Of a stretch of 64,000 bases of DNA, positions 51,841-61,354 are shown in pieces. Location: positions 1-64,000 of the forward strand of contig CADCIX010000002.1 of NCBI GenBank assembly GCA_902801565.1, read 5' to 3'. How positions within the stretch are numbered: the stretch's first letter is position 1; each line of letters opens with the position of its first letter. A program made the position numbers and the translations under genes. The notes below the pieces were generated by a model. The model searched no databases. It worked only from the letters and a program-made list of their open reading frames with translations, and was not told the origin of the DNA. Source of the DNA: an uncultured Veillonellaceae bacterium (lineage in GTDB: Bacteria; Bacillota; Negativicutes; Selenomonadales; Selenomonadaceae).

Positions 51841-52661
51841 ACAAGGTAAAGGTTGGCAGCTTTTCGGTTGGCGGGAATGAGCCCTTGGTGCTCCTGGCTG
51901 GGCCCTGTGCCTTGGAAAGCCTGGATCGGTGCCTTTACATAGGACGTACCATCAAGGAAATCTGTGGCCGTCTGGGAGTGCCATACGTGTTCAAGGCATC
52001 CTTTGACAAGGCGAACCGATCTTCTTTCCACAGTTTTCGCGGTCCCGGCATGGAAAAGGGCATCGAGATGCTCGGGAAGATCAAGGCGGAGCTTCAGGTC
52101 CCCATCGTGACAGACATTCATGAAACCTATCAGGCAGAGCCCGTGGCAAAGGTGGCGGATATCCTTCAGATACCGGCCTTTCTCTGCCGTCAGACCGACC
52201 TTCTTCATGCGGCAGCCGGGACAGGCAGGGTGGTCAATGTCAAGAAGGGACAGTTCCTTTCCCCGGCGGATATGCGGAACGTGGTGGACAAGCTCCACGA
52301 GAGCGGGAGTGAGAAGATCCTGCTCACGGAGCGCGGGGCTTCCTTTGGCTACAACAACCTCGTGGTGGACATGAGGAGCTTCCCCATCATGCGCTCCTTT
52401 GGCTATCCCGTGATCTTCGACGGGACCCATAGCGTCCAGATCCCCGGCGGGGCGGGCACGAAGTCTTCGGGCAATCGGGAGTATGTGGAATATCTTGTGC
52501 GCGCAGCGGTGGGCGTCGGCGTGGACGGCCTTTTCCTGGAAGTCCATGACAATCCGGAGGAAGCCCTTTCCGACGGCCCGAACATGCTCTATCTCGACAA
52601 ACTGGAGGATCTCCTGAAGGATGCGCTGGCCATTCATGAGATCGTGCGCAAGAAAATGTGA
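51837..52661 (+). CDS. kdsA: Kdo-8-phosphate synthase
   Basis: A 274-residue TIM-barrel enzyme condensing arabinose 5-phosphate with phosphoenolpyruvate. [38 protein letters not shown] and [20 protein letters not shown] are family blocks, and [13 protein letters not shown] carries the H-S-Q core. A Cys is present in FLCRQTD but not at the usual metal site, where NNLVVDMRS has Asn, so it is probably the metal-independent class; this is an inference by eye. It overlaps kdsB by four bases. Confidence 0.96.
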   Translation: MNKVKVGSFSVGGNEPLVLLAGPCALESLDRCLYIGRTIKEICGRLGVPYVFKASFDKANRSSFHSFRGPGMEKGIEMLGKIKAELQVPIVTDIHETYQAEPVAKVADILQIPAFLCRQTDLLHAAAGTGRVVNVKKGQFLSPADMRNVVDKLHESGSEKILLTERGASFGYNNLVVDMRSFPIMRSFGYPVIFDGTHSVQIPGGAGTKSSGNREYVEYLVRAAVGVGVDGLFLEVHDNPEEALSDGPNMLYLDKLEDLLKDALAIHEIVRKKM

Positions 52662-52672
52662 AGGTGCAGGAC

Positions 52673-53641
52673 ATGATCAAGGAAAAAGCGATTGAGACAT
52701 TGAAGATAGAAGCCGATGCGGTGGAGAAACTGATTCCGCGCATTGACGACGAGTTTGTCCGTGCGGTGCAGTGCATCCTGGATTGCACTGCACGAGTGGT
52801 CATCACGGGCATGGGAAAATCCGGGCATATTGGGCAGAAGATTGCCGCAACCCTGGCAAGTACGGGAACCCCGTCCTTTTTCATGCATCCGGCGGAAGCC
52901 TTTCATGGCGATCTCGGCATGGTGACGGAAAAGGATGTGGTCATTGCGATTTCGAACAGTGGCGAGTCCTCTGAAATCGTGAACATCCTGCCCATCATCC
53001 GCCGTATTGGGGCCACGATCATCGCCATGTGCGGCCGCAGGGAATCTTCCCTTGGACAGTACAGCGATTACTTTGTGGATATCAGCGTGGAGAGGGAGGC
53101 ATGCCCCTTGGGACTTGCCCCGACGGCCAGCACGACGGCAACTCTGGCCATGGGGGATGCCATTGCCATGACGCTCATGTCGGCACGCAATTTCACATCC
53201 CAGGATTTTGCCATGTTTCATCCGGGCGGTGCCCTTGGCAGGAAACTCCTGCTTACCGTGGAACATGTCATGCATACGGGGGAGGACAACCCGATCATTC
53301 AAAGGGGAAAGACGGCAAAGGATGCGCTCTTTGTCATGACGGACAAGGGACTTGGAGCGGCTTCCGTGGTGGATGAGAACGGGAAGTTCATCGGGCTCAT
53401 CACGGATGGCATCATCCGTCGTGCCCTTGGAAAGGACAACAGTTTCCTCGATGAGCCTGTGGAGCATATCATGTTTGAGAAGCCGTTGATCATTGCGCCC
53501 GGAAAACTGGCGGCAGAGGCGCTTTCCGTCATGGAGAAGCATAAGCCCCGCCCGGTTACGGTGCTCCCCGTCATTGATGGGGAGCAAAATCCCGTAGGCA
53601 TTGTCCATCTGACGGATCTTCTGCGGCAGGGAGTTGTGTGA
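52673..53641 (+). CDS. kdsD: arabinose-5-phosphate isomerase
   Basis: A 322-residue KpsF/KdsD enzyme making arabinose 5-phosphate from ribulose 5-phosphate. A SIS sugar-isomerase domain comes first (VITGMGKSGHIGQKIAATLA, AISNSGESSEIVNILP), then two CBS repeats (VMHTGEDNPII... and HIMFEKPLIIAPGKLAAEA) that probably sense a nucleotide. The start is uncertain: ATG 52673 has AAGGTG six bases upstream and is chosen, while GTG 52658 overlaps the kdsA stop but has no ribosome site. Confidence 0.95.
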   Translation: MIKEKAIETLKIEADAVEKLIPRIDDEFVRAVQCILDCTARVVITGMGKSGHIGQKIAATLASTGTPSFFMHPAEAFHGDLGMVTEKDVVIAISNSGESSEIVNILPIIRRIGATIIAMCGRRESSLGQYSDYFVDISVEREACPLGLAPTASTTATLAMGDAIAMTLMSARNFTSQDFAMFHPGGALGRKLLLTVEHVMHTGEDNPIIQRGKTAKDALFVMTDKGLGAASVVDENGKFIGLITDGIIRRALGKDNSFLDEPVEHIMFEKPLIIAPGKLAAEALSVMEKHKPRPVTVLPVIDGEQNPVGIVHLTDLLRQGVV

Positions 53642-53642
53642 T

Positions 53643-54203
53643 ATGGAACAGATGGCAGGAGCGCTGGAAAGGGCCAGAAAGATCCGACTCGTCATCTTTG
53701 ATGTGGACGGTGTTCTGACTGACGGGGGCATTTATGTCGGTGCAGATGGGGAGCTCTACAAGCCCTTCTTCTGCAGGGATGGTCTGGGTATTACTGTAGC
53801 GAGGAAAAATGGCCTGAAGACGGCAATCATCACGGGGCGCCAGTCTGCCCAGGTGAAGCGGCGGGGGGAAGAACTCCACATCGATGCCATCTGGCAGGGC
53901 TGCATGGACAAGCGTCAGGCCTATGAGGAGCTCAAGGCGAAGTTTGCCTTGAAGGATGAGGAGATTGCCTATATCGGCGATGATCTCATCGATCTTCCCA
54001 TCATGGTACAGGTGGGCTTTGCGGCGGCTGTTGCCGATGCTGCCCCTGAGGTGCGCCAGCATGCACATATCGTTTCCGGCTTTCCCGGCGGCAAGGGGGC
54101 TGTGAGAGAAGTTCTGGAGTTCCTGTTGAAGGCACAGGGAAAATGGGAGAGCATCGTGGCGGAATTTTTATGTCCGTCACCATTGAAAGATCTGGGGCAG
54201 TAG
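53643..54203 (+). CDS. kdsC: Kdo-8-phosphate phosphatase
   Basis: A 186-residue HAD-family phosphatase of the KdsC group. LVIFDVDGVLTDGGIYVG carries the nucleophile and acid Asp pair, followed by AIITGRQSAQVKRR and YIGDDLIDLPIMVQVG (metal-binding Asp). It has no cap domain, like other tetrameric KdsC enzymes. It starts one base after the kdsD stop and completes the Kdo pathway in order. A 20-base gap separates it from the second acyltransferase. Confidence 0.96.
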   Translation: MEQMAGALERARKIRLVIFDVDGVLTDGGIYVGADGELYKPFFCRDGLGITVARKNGLKTAIITGRQSAQVKRRGEELHIDAIWQGCMDKRQAYEELKAKFALKDEEIAYIGDDLIDLPIMVQVGFAAAVADAAPEVRQHAHIVSGFPGGKGAVREVLEFLLKAQGKWESIVAEFLCPSPLKDLGQ

Positions 54204-54224
54204 ATGAATGGAGGATAAAGTTCC

Positions 54225-55142
54225 ATGCTGTACAAAACGTTGATGTTCATGAGCTGGTGTGTTCGTCACACGCCCTACAGGCTGCTCATGGGAATCGGCA
54301 GGATATTGGGGAATCTCTATTATCTGTTGGTCAAGAAACAGAGGAACCGATCAATTGCACAGATGACGATGGCTCTTCAATTGCCGGAAGACGAGGTGAA
54401 GCATCTGGTTCGCGAATCCTTTGTGAATCTGGCACGCAACATGCTGGAGATCCTCTACATGCCGGTCCTGAACGCAAGGAATCTCCATGAATACGTTGAG
54501 ATCGATCATCTGGAGCGTGTCACGGAGGCCATGGCGGAGGGCCATGGCCTTGTGGTTGTCACCGGGCATATCGGGACATGGGAGTGGATGTCTGCATCCA
54601 TGGCCTTGAATGGTGTGCAGACAACAGCGATTGCCAAGCCACAGCCCAACATGGATTATACCCGGGCACTTGATGATTTGCGCGCCACTGTCGGTGTGGA
54701 GATTTTCTCCCGTGGGACCAGCGAGCTTCTGGCAGCGGGACGGGCACTCAAGAAGGGCAAGCTTCTCGGCTTTCTGATGGACCAGGATGGAGGCCCAGGA
54801 GGGGCTTTCATTGAATTCCTGGGGAGGCCGGCATCGACACCCATGGGAGCGGCAGTTTTTTCCCGCAAGTTCAATGCACCGGTGATTCCCATGTTCATCC
54901 TGCGCCAGAAAAGCGGGAAGCATAAGATTTTCATTGGGGAGGCCATGCGTTACAAGGATACCGGGGATACGGACAAGGATCTCTTTGAATTCACGGAAAA
55001 GATGACAAAGCTCATCGAACAGGTGGTAAGGGAGAATCCTACCCAATGGATATGGTTCCAGAAGCGTTGGAACACAGCCCCGGAGCAGCAGAAGAAAAAC
55101 AAGCATCACACGGTGAAAGCAAAGGGGAAGAGGACAGAATGA
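54225..55142 (+). CDS. second lipid A-type late acyltransferase (LpxL/LpxM family)
   Basis: A 305-residue membrane-associated acyltransferase paralogous to the one at 41.4 kb. The HX4(D/E) site is VTGHIGTWEWMSASMALN, followed by FSRGTSELLAAGRALKKG, then MDQDGGPGGAFIEFLG and KFNAPVIPMFILRQKSG. The C-terminus is Lys/Gln-rich (EQQKKNKHHTVKAKGKR). It overlaps lptC by four bases (ATGA), linking final acylation to LPS export. Which acyl position it modifies is unknown. Confidence 0.92.
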   Translation: MLYKTLMFMSWCVRHTPYRLLMGIGRILGNLYYLLVKKQRNRSIAQMTMALQLPEDEVKHLVRESFVNLARNMLEILYMPVLNARNLHEYVEIDHLERVTEAMAEGHGLVVVTGHIGTWEWMSASMALNGVQTTAIAKPQPNMDYTRALDDLRATVGVEIFSRGTSELLAAGRALKKGKLLGFLMDQDGGPGGAFIEFLGRPASTPMGAAVFSRKFNAPVIPMFILRQKSGKHKIFIGEAMRYKDTGDTDKDLFEFTEKMTKLIEQVVRENPTQWIWFQKRWNTAPEQQKKNKHHTVKAKGKRTE

Positions 55143-55696
55143 GCAAAAAGGGAAAAATCGCCATTGGCGCAGGAATCCTCCTTTTCCTCGCCCTTGTCAC
55201 ATGGGTGGTATATTCCATCCCGGATCCGCCGAAACCTGTGGAGCCGGACAATTCCCCGCGCATCATGTCCTATGAAGAAAATAACATCAGCGCGGAGAAG
55301 GATGGAAAGAAGCAATGGGAGCTTCATGCGGACAAGATTACCATGAACGTGGATACTCAGGATGCAGAAATGGAGAACATCGAAGGGAAATTCTATGAGG
55401 ATGATGGCCGCATTGTGACAATTGTGGCAAAGCATGGGACTTATAACCACTCAACCAAGGATGTTGCCATTGACGGTGATGTGAATGTCACCAATACGGA
55501 TGGGGCCACGCTGACCAGCAAGAAACTCACGTGGATTGCGGCACAGGAAATGCTGGTGGCGGAAGAGGATGCCTGTGTGAAGAAGGATGACGTGATGGCA
55601 AGCGGTGACCGCATCGAGAGCAGCGATGGGTTCAATCGTTTCAAGATTACTGGCAAGGCGCATATCGAAAAAGGAGCAAAAAATGAAGGGAAATAG
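55139..55696 (+). CDS. lptC: LPS export protein LptC
   Basis: A 185-residue single-pass protein: membrane segment IAIGAGILLFLALVTWVVYS, then a periplasmic beta-jellyroll (NISAEKDGKKQWELHADKI, VAIDGDVNVTNTDGATLTS). It takes LPS from the LptBFG extractor and hands it to LptA. The length is near E. coli LptC (191). The start ATG 55139 sits in an ATGA overlap with the acyltransferase stop. A longer in-frame reading from 55046 lies inside that gene and is rejected. Its end overlaps lptA by 14 bases. Confidence 0.93.
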   Translation: MSKKGKIAIGAGILLFLALVTWVVYSIPDPPKPVEPDNSPRIMSYEENNISAEKDGKKQWELHADKITMNVDTQDAEMENIEGKFYEDDGRIVTIVAKHGTYNHSTKDVAIDGDVNVTNTDGATLTSKKLTWIAAQEMLVAEEDACVKKDDVMASGDRIESSDGFNRFKITGKAHIEKGAKNEGK

Positions 55697-56399
55697 GGCA
55701 AGAAAACTTCTGGGAGCATTGGCGTTGACGGCAGCCTTCCTGATTGGCAGCCAGCAGATGGGCATGATTCATGCCGCAGGAACAGATGGAAACCCGGAAC
55801 CATCCTCCCTGGACGCGGATGTCGTGGAATATGACATGAAGACCGGCGTGGTGACGGCAGAGGGCGATGTGCTCATGAAGCGTGGGATTTCCAGGATTGC
55901 AGGAGCAAAGGCAATCTATAATGTCAATACGAGGGAAGGCATGGTGGAGGGGAATGTGGTTGCGGTTCGCGAGGACATGCGCATCACCTGCGACAAACTG
56001 ACCACCGACGGCCCGGATCACATGCTGGCCATCGGGAATGTCCATGGGACACAGCAGGACAAGACCTTTGACGGTGATCTGGTGGAGTATTTTCCGGAGC
56101 AGAACCAGTATGTGGTGATTCCAGGGGGAGGGGTTGTTACCAGCAAGGACGGAACCTTTACGGCAGATCATCTGGAAGGCTGGCTGGGGGATGAACATTA
56201 CGTCGGCATCGGGAATGCACATCTCGTGAGTCCGCCGCGCGATCTGGAAGCCTGGGGAGACCGGGTGGATTATTTTGGCAAGGAGCAGGGCAAGGCCATC
56301 CTTACGGGTCATGCCTTGGCAATCCAGGAAAACAATACGGTGCGTGGCAATCGTTTAACGATTTATCTTGCGCAGGATGGTAAAGCTAAGGTACAATAG
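55683..56399 (+). CDS. lptA: LPS transport periplasmic protein LptA
   Basis: A 238-residue exported OstA-type protein. The signal peptide is [19 protein letters not shown] (cleavage near MIHAAG). The mature chain repeats the beta-jellyroll rhythm [37 protein letters not shown] and [18 protein letters not shown]. It forms the periplasmic bridge for LPS and is longer than E. coli LptA (185), by about one extra repeat. ATG 55683 follows AAAGGAG within lptC. LptB follows after 34 bases. Confidence 0.92.
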   Translation: MKGNRARKLLGALALTAAFLIGSQQMGMIHAAGTDGNPEPSSLDADVVEYDMKTGVVTAEGDVLMKRGISRIAGAKAIYNVNTREGMVEGNVVAVREDMRITCDKLTTDGPDHMLAIGNVHGTQQDKTFDGDLVEYFPEQNQYVVIPGGGVVTSKDGTFTADHLEGWLGDEHYVGIGNAHLVSPPRDLEAWGDRVDYFGKEQGKAILTGHALAIQENNTVRGNRLTIYLAQDGKAKVQ

Positions 56400-56433
56400 G
56401 AGCACAGTACATGGGATTTGGAGGGGAACCGCC

Positions 56434-57153
56434 TTGCATATTGAAGCGAAGAACCTTGTCAAGAAATTCAAGCAGCGTGCCGTTGTGGACCGCGTGTCCT
56501 TGCGCATGGAAAAAGGAGAGATTGTGGGGCTCCTGGGGCCGAATGGCGCAGGGAAGACCACGACCTTCTACATGATCGTCGGCCTGGAGAGGCCCACATC
56601 AGGCGAGGTCTTTGTTTCCGACATCAATATCACTCGCCTTCCCATGCATCGCCGGGCTGCGCTGGGAATCAGCTACCTTGCCCAGGAGGCATCGATTTTC
56701 CGGAAGCTCACCGTGGAGGAGAATCTCATGGCCATTCTGGAGACCACAGAGCTTTCCAAGGCAGAGCAGAAGAACAAGTACGAAGAGCTTCTGGAGGAGT
56801 TCCATATCGGCCATGTGAGGGAGCGGAAGGGCACCGAGCTTTCCGGTGGCGAACGGCGCCGTGTCGAGATTGCCCGCTGTCTTGCCCTGGAACCGCAGTT
56901 CATCCTTCTGGATGAACCTTTTGCGGGGGTGGATCCTCTGGCGGTGGCGGATATTCAGGAAATTATCCAATACCTTCGCCAACGGGGCATGGGAATCCTC
57001 ATCACGGATCATAACGTCAGGGAGACCTTGCAGATTGTGGACCGCGCCTATATCCTGAATGAGGGGAAGATTCTTCTGGAAGGGGACAGCAATACCATTG
57101 CGACCAGTCCGGTGGCCAAGAAATTCTATTTAGGGGATAAGTTCACGTTATAG
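56434..57153 (+). CDS. lptB: LPS export ABC ATPase LptB
   Basis: A 239-residue ABC ATPase, normal LptB length. Walker [20 protein letters not shown]-loop [17 protein letters not shown], signature [16 protein letters not shown], Walker [17 protein letters not shown] and the switch His in [10 protein letters not shown] are intact. It powers LPS extraction from the inner membrane. TTG 56434 is chosen because GGAGGGG lies just upstream and the N-terminus then matches LptB. The permease gene follows after 11 bases. Confidence 0.96.
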   Translation: MHIEAKNLVKKFKQRAVVDRVSLRMEKGEIVGLLGPNGAGKTTTFYMIVGLERPTSGEVFVSDINITRLPMHRRAALGISYLAQEASIFRKLTVEENLMAILETTELSKAEQKNKYEELLEEFHIGHVRERKGTELSGGERRRVEIARCLALEPQFILLDEPFAGVDPLAVADIQEIIQYLRQRGMGILITDHNVRETLQIVDRAYILNEGKILLEGDSNTIATSPVAKKFYLGDKFTL

Positions 57154-57164
57154 GAGATGGATTG

Positions 57165-58259
57165 ATGCGTATTCGAATCTTGGACAAATACATATTTCGG
57201 GAAGTTACGCTGACTTTCATCTTTGGCATCTGTGCCTTTTCTGCTGTGTTTATCGGCTCTGGCACTTTGTTCCGCATTGCCAAGTACATCACGGACTATG
57301 GGGCATCCTTTCAGTCCGTTGTCAAGATTTTCGTACTGGGGCTTCCCAGTATCATCATCTGGACCTTTCCCATGTCCATGCTGCTGGCTGTGCTGCTCAC
57401 CTTTGGGCGGCTTTCCAGTTCCAGTGAGATCACGGCGATGAAGTCCTGCGGGATTGGCTTTTCGCGCATAGCGTTGCCCCCCATCATCCTCGGGATCCTT
57501 GTGAGCATATTTGCCATTGCTTTCAACGAGTATGTGGTTCCATGGGCGAACACTGCCTACAGCAATGTGCTCTACTATGAGATTGAGCACAATACGGCGC
57601 CGAAGTCACAGGAACACATCATACTCAAGGAAATCAAGGAAGACAAGATACAGCGGCTGGTCTATGCGCGGCTTTATGATGCCGAAAAGCAGTCCATGTA
57701 TGGGGTTTCCATGCATGACTATGACGAGGACGGCAAAATTGCCCACGTGGAAACCGCAGAGTACGCCAGTTGGGACGGCAAGACGTGGACCCTCCATGAT
57801 GGGATGATTTATGATGTGACGGATGGGAAGAGCGAGCACAGGATGCGCTTCCAGACGCAGGTGCTGCCCATAGAGACGAGTCCAAAACAGATCGTCCGGG
57901 AGCAGAAAAAGCCGGAGGAGCTCACGATGAAGGAGCTCAGGGCTCAGATCAAGATCATGCAGACCCAGTTTGTCAATACGAACGAACTGCAGGCTGAGCT
58001 TTATCAGCGGGTCACTGTGCCCATGGCAAGTCTGGTGTTTGCGCTCATCGGTGTTCCCTTGGGACTGCAGCCGACCAGGAACAGCTCCTCCAAGGGATTT
58101 GCTATGAGCGTCATCATCATTTTCCTCTATTATGCGGTGATGACCCTGTCCAATGCCATTGCCCGTGCCGGCGCGATTCCGCCGATTATCGCGGTCTGGA
58201 TCCCGAACATCATTGGGCTTGTTGTGGGATCCATCCTGATACGCAGAGCCTCGCGATGA
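57165..58259 (+). CDS. LptF/LptG family LPS export permease
   Basis: A 364-residue YjgP/YjgQ-type permease: three membrane helices at the N-terminus (VTLTFIFGICAFSAVFIGSG), a periplasmic beta-jellyroll (about residues 120-250), then three more helices ending VPLGLQPTRNSSSKGFAMSV. Length and layout fit both LptF and LptG, and I cannot tell which it is. Only one such gene is present here, whereas E. coli needs both. ATG 57165 follows TAGGAG. It closes the lptCAB block. Confidence 0.93.
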   Translation: MRIRILDKYIFREVTLTFIFGICAFSAVFIGSGTLFRIAKYITDYGASFQSVVKIFVLGLPSIIIWTFPMSMLLAVLLTFGRLSSSSEITAMKSCGIGFSRIALPPIILGILVSIFAIAFNEYVVPWANTAYSNVLYYEIEHNTAPKSQEHIILKEIKEDKIQRLVYARLYDAEKQSMYGVSMHDYDEDGKIAHVETAEYASWDGKTWTLHDGMIYDVTDGKSEHRMRFQTQVLPIETSPKQIVREQKKPEELTMKELRAQIKIMQTQFVNTNELQAELYQRVTVPMASLVFALIGVPLGLQPTRNSSSKGFAMSVIIIFLYYAVMTLSNAIARAGAIPPIIAVWIPNIIGLVVGSILIRRASR

Positions 58260-58298
58260 TCTTATGACAGTTACGAATGCCCCAGGAGGGGCGGAAAG

Positions 58299-59525
58299 GT
58301 GGTGCAACAGACGATGTACGGCGTTCTGCTCATTGTTGTCCTTATCATAACCGGTGGAGTGATTGCCTTTATCGGTGATCGCCTTGGAACAAAAATAGGC
58401 AAGAAGCGCCTGTCCATCTTCGGTTTGCGCCCGCGTCACACGTCCATTGTCATCACGATTTTCACAGGCATCTGCATCACGACCCTGACCTTTGGTGTCA
58501 TGGCAGCGGCCTCGGAAAATGTGCGGACCGCATTGTTCGGCATGGAGGAATTGAACCGGAATATGCAGCAGACCCGACAGGATCTGGACAAGGCATTCAC
58601 GGAACTGGCATCGGCGCAGAGAGAGCAGGAAGAAACGAATGCGGCTCTGAAGCAGTCCAGGGATGAGATGCAGGATCTGCGGGAACAGCAGAAGGAATTG
58701 GAAGCGGAGTCCCAGCGATTGCAGGAGGGCAACCGCTTGCTGGAGATGGAAAAGGAGGAACTGACCCGACGCAATGATGACCTGGCCGTGAAGAATGGCG
58801 CTTTGGAGGAGTCGAATGCCTCTCTGGCAGCAAGCAACGAGGAACTTGCCAGCGACAACCAGCGGCTTGAGAAGCGTACGGAAGCCCTTCGGGAGGGCCT
58901 TATCAGCATCCGGGAAGGGGATATCGTGTTCCGCGCCAATGAGGTCATAGCCAGCGGAGTGATCCGCGGCAACCGCTCCAAGGAGGAGGTCAGCCGGGAT
59001 TTCGAGGCATTGGCAAATCTTGCCAACCGCAATATCTCGGAGCGTCTTGGCACGAATGCAAGCGATAGCGATATCTGGATCTATCAGCCGGAATACGATG
59101 CTGCAATTGCCGAAATTGCCGGGAGCGACAAGGATTCCATCGTGCGCCTCATGGCAGCGGGCAACCTCCTGCGGGGCGAGCCTGTGCGTGTGCGTCTGGA
59201 GGTCTATCCCAACAGCATCATCTATGGCAAGGATGAGTTCATCCTTGCCTGTGCATACAACCTTCGGGGAGATGAAGACAAGTCGGAAGGAGTGCTCATG
59301 GATTTCCTGCACCAGATCAATACCGAGGCGGTGCGAAAGGGAATCCTGGCAGATCCCATCAGCGGCTCTGTGGGCATCATAGAAGGGGATCAGGTTTATG
59401 GTTTGGTGGAGGCGCTTCAATCCATCCATGGGGATGTGGTGCTTTCTGCCTATGCCCGGTTCGCAACAGATGCCATGGGCCCCTTGCGCCTCAATGTGAA
59501 ATTGGAGCAGCTCTCCAATGAATGA
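58299..59525 (+). CDS. DUF3084 family membrane protein with long coiled coil
   Basis: A 408-residue protein with two membrane segments (LLIVVLIITGGVIAFIGDRL and SIVITIFTGICITTLTFGV), about 130 residues of Glu/Gln-rich coiled coil (QREQEETNAALKQSRDEMQD onwards), and a folded C-terminal part (NEVIASGVIRGNRSKEEVSR...). This is the DUF3084 layout known from cyanobacteria and Negativicutes, both diderms; the function is unknown. The coiled coil could span part of the periplasm. GTG 58299 follows AGGAGGGG. It overlaps the nuclease gene by eight bases. Confidence 0.85.
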   Translation: MVQQTMYGVLLIVVLIITGGVIAFIGDRLGTKIGKKRLSIFGLRPRHTSIVITIFTGICITTLTFGVMAAASENVRTALFGMEELNRNMQQTRQDLDKAFTELASAQREQEETNAALKQSRDEMQDLREQQKELEAESQRLQEGNRLLEMEKEELTRRNDDLAVKNGALEESNASLAASNEELASDNQRLEKRTEALREGLISIREGDIVFRANEVIASGVIRGNRSKEEVSRDFEALANLANRNISERLGTNASDSDIWIYQPEYDAAIAEIAGSDKDSIVRLMAAGNLLRGEPVRVRLEVYPNSIIYGKDEFILACAYNLRGDEDKSEGVLMDFLHQINTEAVRKGILADPISGSVGIIEGDQVYGLVEALQSIHGDVVLSAYARFATDAMGPLRLNVKLEQLSNE

Positions 59526-59943
59526 CGGCCGGAAAATCGTGGCGGCGGTGGATCCCGGACGGGACAAGTGCGGCCTTGCGGTGGTGTCGGATGCGGGAGA
59601 AGTGCTCCTGCAGAGAGTCATTGCCACAGAGCATCTGGAGGAAGAGGCAAGGTCTGTCCTTGCCTCCCATGGGCCATCCTGCTTTATCCTTGGCAACGGG
59701 ACCACCAGCAAGAAGGCAGAAAGCCGCCTTCGCTCAGCAATTCCCTCCCTGCCCGTCCAGGTGGTGGATGAGTACCGCACGACGGAACTTGCCAGGAAGG
59801 AATACTGGAAGGCAAATCCTCCTTCGGGATGGCGTCGCCTCCTGCCCACCAGCATGCAGGTGCCCCCCGTTCCCGTGGATGATTTCGTGGCAGTGCTTCT
59901 GGCGAAGCGGTATCTGTCGGCGCAAAAAAATGAAAAAAATTGA
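59518..59943 (+). CDS. YqgF/RuvC-like nuclease
   Basis: A 141-residue RNase H-fold protein. VAAVDPGRDKCGLAVVSDAG matches the first catalytic Asp block of YqgF/RuvX proteins, CFILGNGTTSKKAESRL the middle block and VPVDDFVAVLLAKRYL the last acidic site. E. coli YqgF trims pre-16S rRNA. This variant is divergent and its target is not known. It overlaps the DUF3084 gene by eight bases, an odd pairing with an envelope protein, and is the last gene of the envelope cluster before the AT-rich patch. Confidence 0.8.
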   Translation: MNDGRKIVAAVDPGRDKCGLAVVSDAGEVLLQRVIATEHLEEEARSVLASHGPSCFILGNGTTSKKAESRLRSAIPSLPVQVVDEYRTTELARKEYWKANPPSGWRRLLPTSMQVPPVPVDDFVAVLLAKRYLSAQKNEKN

Positions 59944-59958
59944 AAGGCGGGAACGTAA

Positions 59959-60447
59959 GTGCTTGTAAAGAAAATCATATTCTCATTCCTTGGCATTGTA
60001 TGCTTCATAGCCCTGTCAATGGGCTCAACGGGCTATTGTAGTGTCAATTTGCCAAGGATTGCCTTTGATCGGGTTGCTATAGGAGGGATACAGCCCTTTG
60101 CCAGTAAAGATTATGTGCGCTCTATATATGGTGAGCCTGATGAGATAATAGATCGAAAAGGATCTAGGGCTTACAATGATAGTCAGCCGGATATAGTCTG
60201 GAAATACGGAGATACATTTCTCATCTGGTTTTACAAAGATTCTGTTAACCTTGTTAAATCTACAGGCCCTAATGGCTTAAAAACTCCCGATGGCATTGCT
60301 GTGGGAGATAGCGAAGCCAAGTTGATTTCTGTATATGGAGGAAAAGGGAAACTCGGTTACTGGTATAAAAGCGACCATAACATAGAGTTCGTCTTTGGAA
60401 TAAAAGATGGGAAAGTTTCCCACATTGCTGCTGGATGGAATTCGTAA
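59959..60447 (+). CDS. hypothetical exported protein (BamE-like layout)
   Basis: A 162-residue protein with a signal peptide (IIFSFLGIVCFIALSMGSTGYC). The mature part has alternating short strands and helices with ASKDYVRSIYGEPDEI and GIAVGDSEAKLISVYGGKGK, a motif (G-D/S-x-x-x-V-x-x-x-Y-G) seen in BamE/SmpA-like and related domains; this assignment is weak. GTG start with AAGGCGGG upstream. Its base composition is clearly richer in A/T than the genes before it, marking the start of an accessory patch. Confidence 0.65.
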   Translation: MLVKKIIFSFLGIVCFIALSMGSTGYCSVNLPRIAFDRVAIGGIQPFASKDYVRSIYGEPDEIIDRKGSRAYNDSQPDIVWKYGDTFLIWFYKDSVNLVKSTGPNGLKTPDGIAVGDSEAKLISVYGGKGKLGYWYKSDHNIEFVFGIKDGKVSHIAAGWNS

Positions 60448-60462
60448 ATAGGAGGAAGCTAT

Positions 60463-60999
60463 ATGCGTGTGAAAAGCATTTTTTCAAAAATCATCATAGC
60501 CTTCTTTTTAGGCCTTTGCTTGTCAATAGGTTTTCACCCCGACAATACGATTGCCTCTGTGTTCCAGATAGCCGAAGCATATCCGGAATATCTCAATGGC
60601 GATAAAGATTACATATGTTGTGACGGTCATATGGGTACGGCATTCTATGTAGTAGCCTCTTCTCTCAATGTCGAAAAATATGATCCACCACAATACATCA
60701 TAGCAGTTGACGTTGCCAGTGCCAGAAGTGCCATTGACGATGAAAATGACTTCTACAGGAATGGCGGAGCCGGCAAAATTACAGATGTGCGTAGGCATAG
60801 GTTCTTTTATAATTGGGATCTCAGGCGTATGTATGTTGATTCTCATGGAAACGATGATTGGCGCTACCTTGATCCTAAGGGGGATTGGGCACATACGGGA
60901 ATTGTTATGCCTGCAGGGCAGGTGGCTTTCCTGCTTGCTTACGATACGGAATTCTATAGCAGATATAACCATCTGGCCGACCTTGTCAGAAACCGCTAA
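60463..60999 (+). CDS. hypothetical exported protein
   Basis: A 178-residue protein with a signal-like N-terminus (FSKIIIAFFLGLCLSIGFHP). I do not recognise the mature part. It contains an HMGTAFYVVASSLNVEKYDP region, a DPKGDWAHTGIVMPAGQ segment, and many Asp, Asn and Tyr residues. ATG with AGGAGG. It follows the previous exported gene after 15 bases and shares its A/T-rich composition, so the two are probably one transcript and possibly acquired together. Confidence 0.65.
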   Translation: MRVKSIFSKIIIAFFLGLCLSIGFHPDNTIASVFQIAEAYPEYLNGDKDYICCDGHMGTAFYVVASSLNVEKYDPPQYIIAVDVASARSAIDDENDFYRNGGAGKITDVRRHRFFYNWDLRRMYVDSHGNDDWRYLDPKGDWAHTGIVMPAGQVAFLLAYDTEFYSRYNHLADLVRNR

Positions 61000-61354
61000 A
61001 TGGCACTTGCCAAGTATAATGAATTTTCTATGGCATGAAAATGAGTAGCTATGGGTATCCGAAAAAGGCAAATCTTAACAAGCCTAAAGAGATGAGATTT
61101 TGATTTCGAAAAATGCTCCAGTAACTTCCAAACCTACTGGAGCATTTCATTTCCCGATATATTGTTGTGCGTCCCCATTTTGACCAGTAAATCTGTTGAC
61201 TTGGATTTTTATGTTTTGTATTCTTCGTCCAGGGTAAGTACTCCTTTGGCATGAGCGTCACATGACGGAATTTGTCAAAAGGAATATATACAGCACAGAA
61301 AAGCAACAACAGACAGTGTGCGAAAAGAAATATCACGGAAAGAAGGATGGGAAA
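61000..61354. other. 355-base intergenic stretch in the AT-rich patch
   Basis: No credible gene was found in either strand. It holds a 13-bp terminator hairpin at 61111-61147 and short inconclusive frames. Confidence 0.5.
61111..61147. terminator. intrinsic terminator in the AT-rich patch
   Basis: AAATGCTCCAGTA (61111-61123) pairs perfectly with TACTGGAGCATTT (61135-61147). T residues follow on the plus strand, and A residues precede it, so it could serve both strands. Confidence 0.75.
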
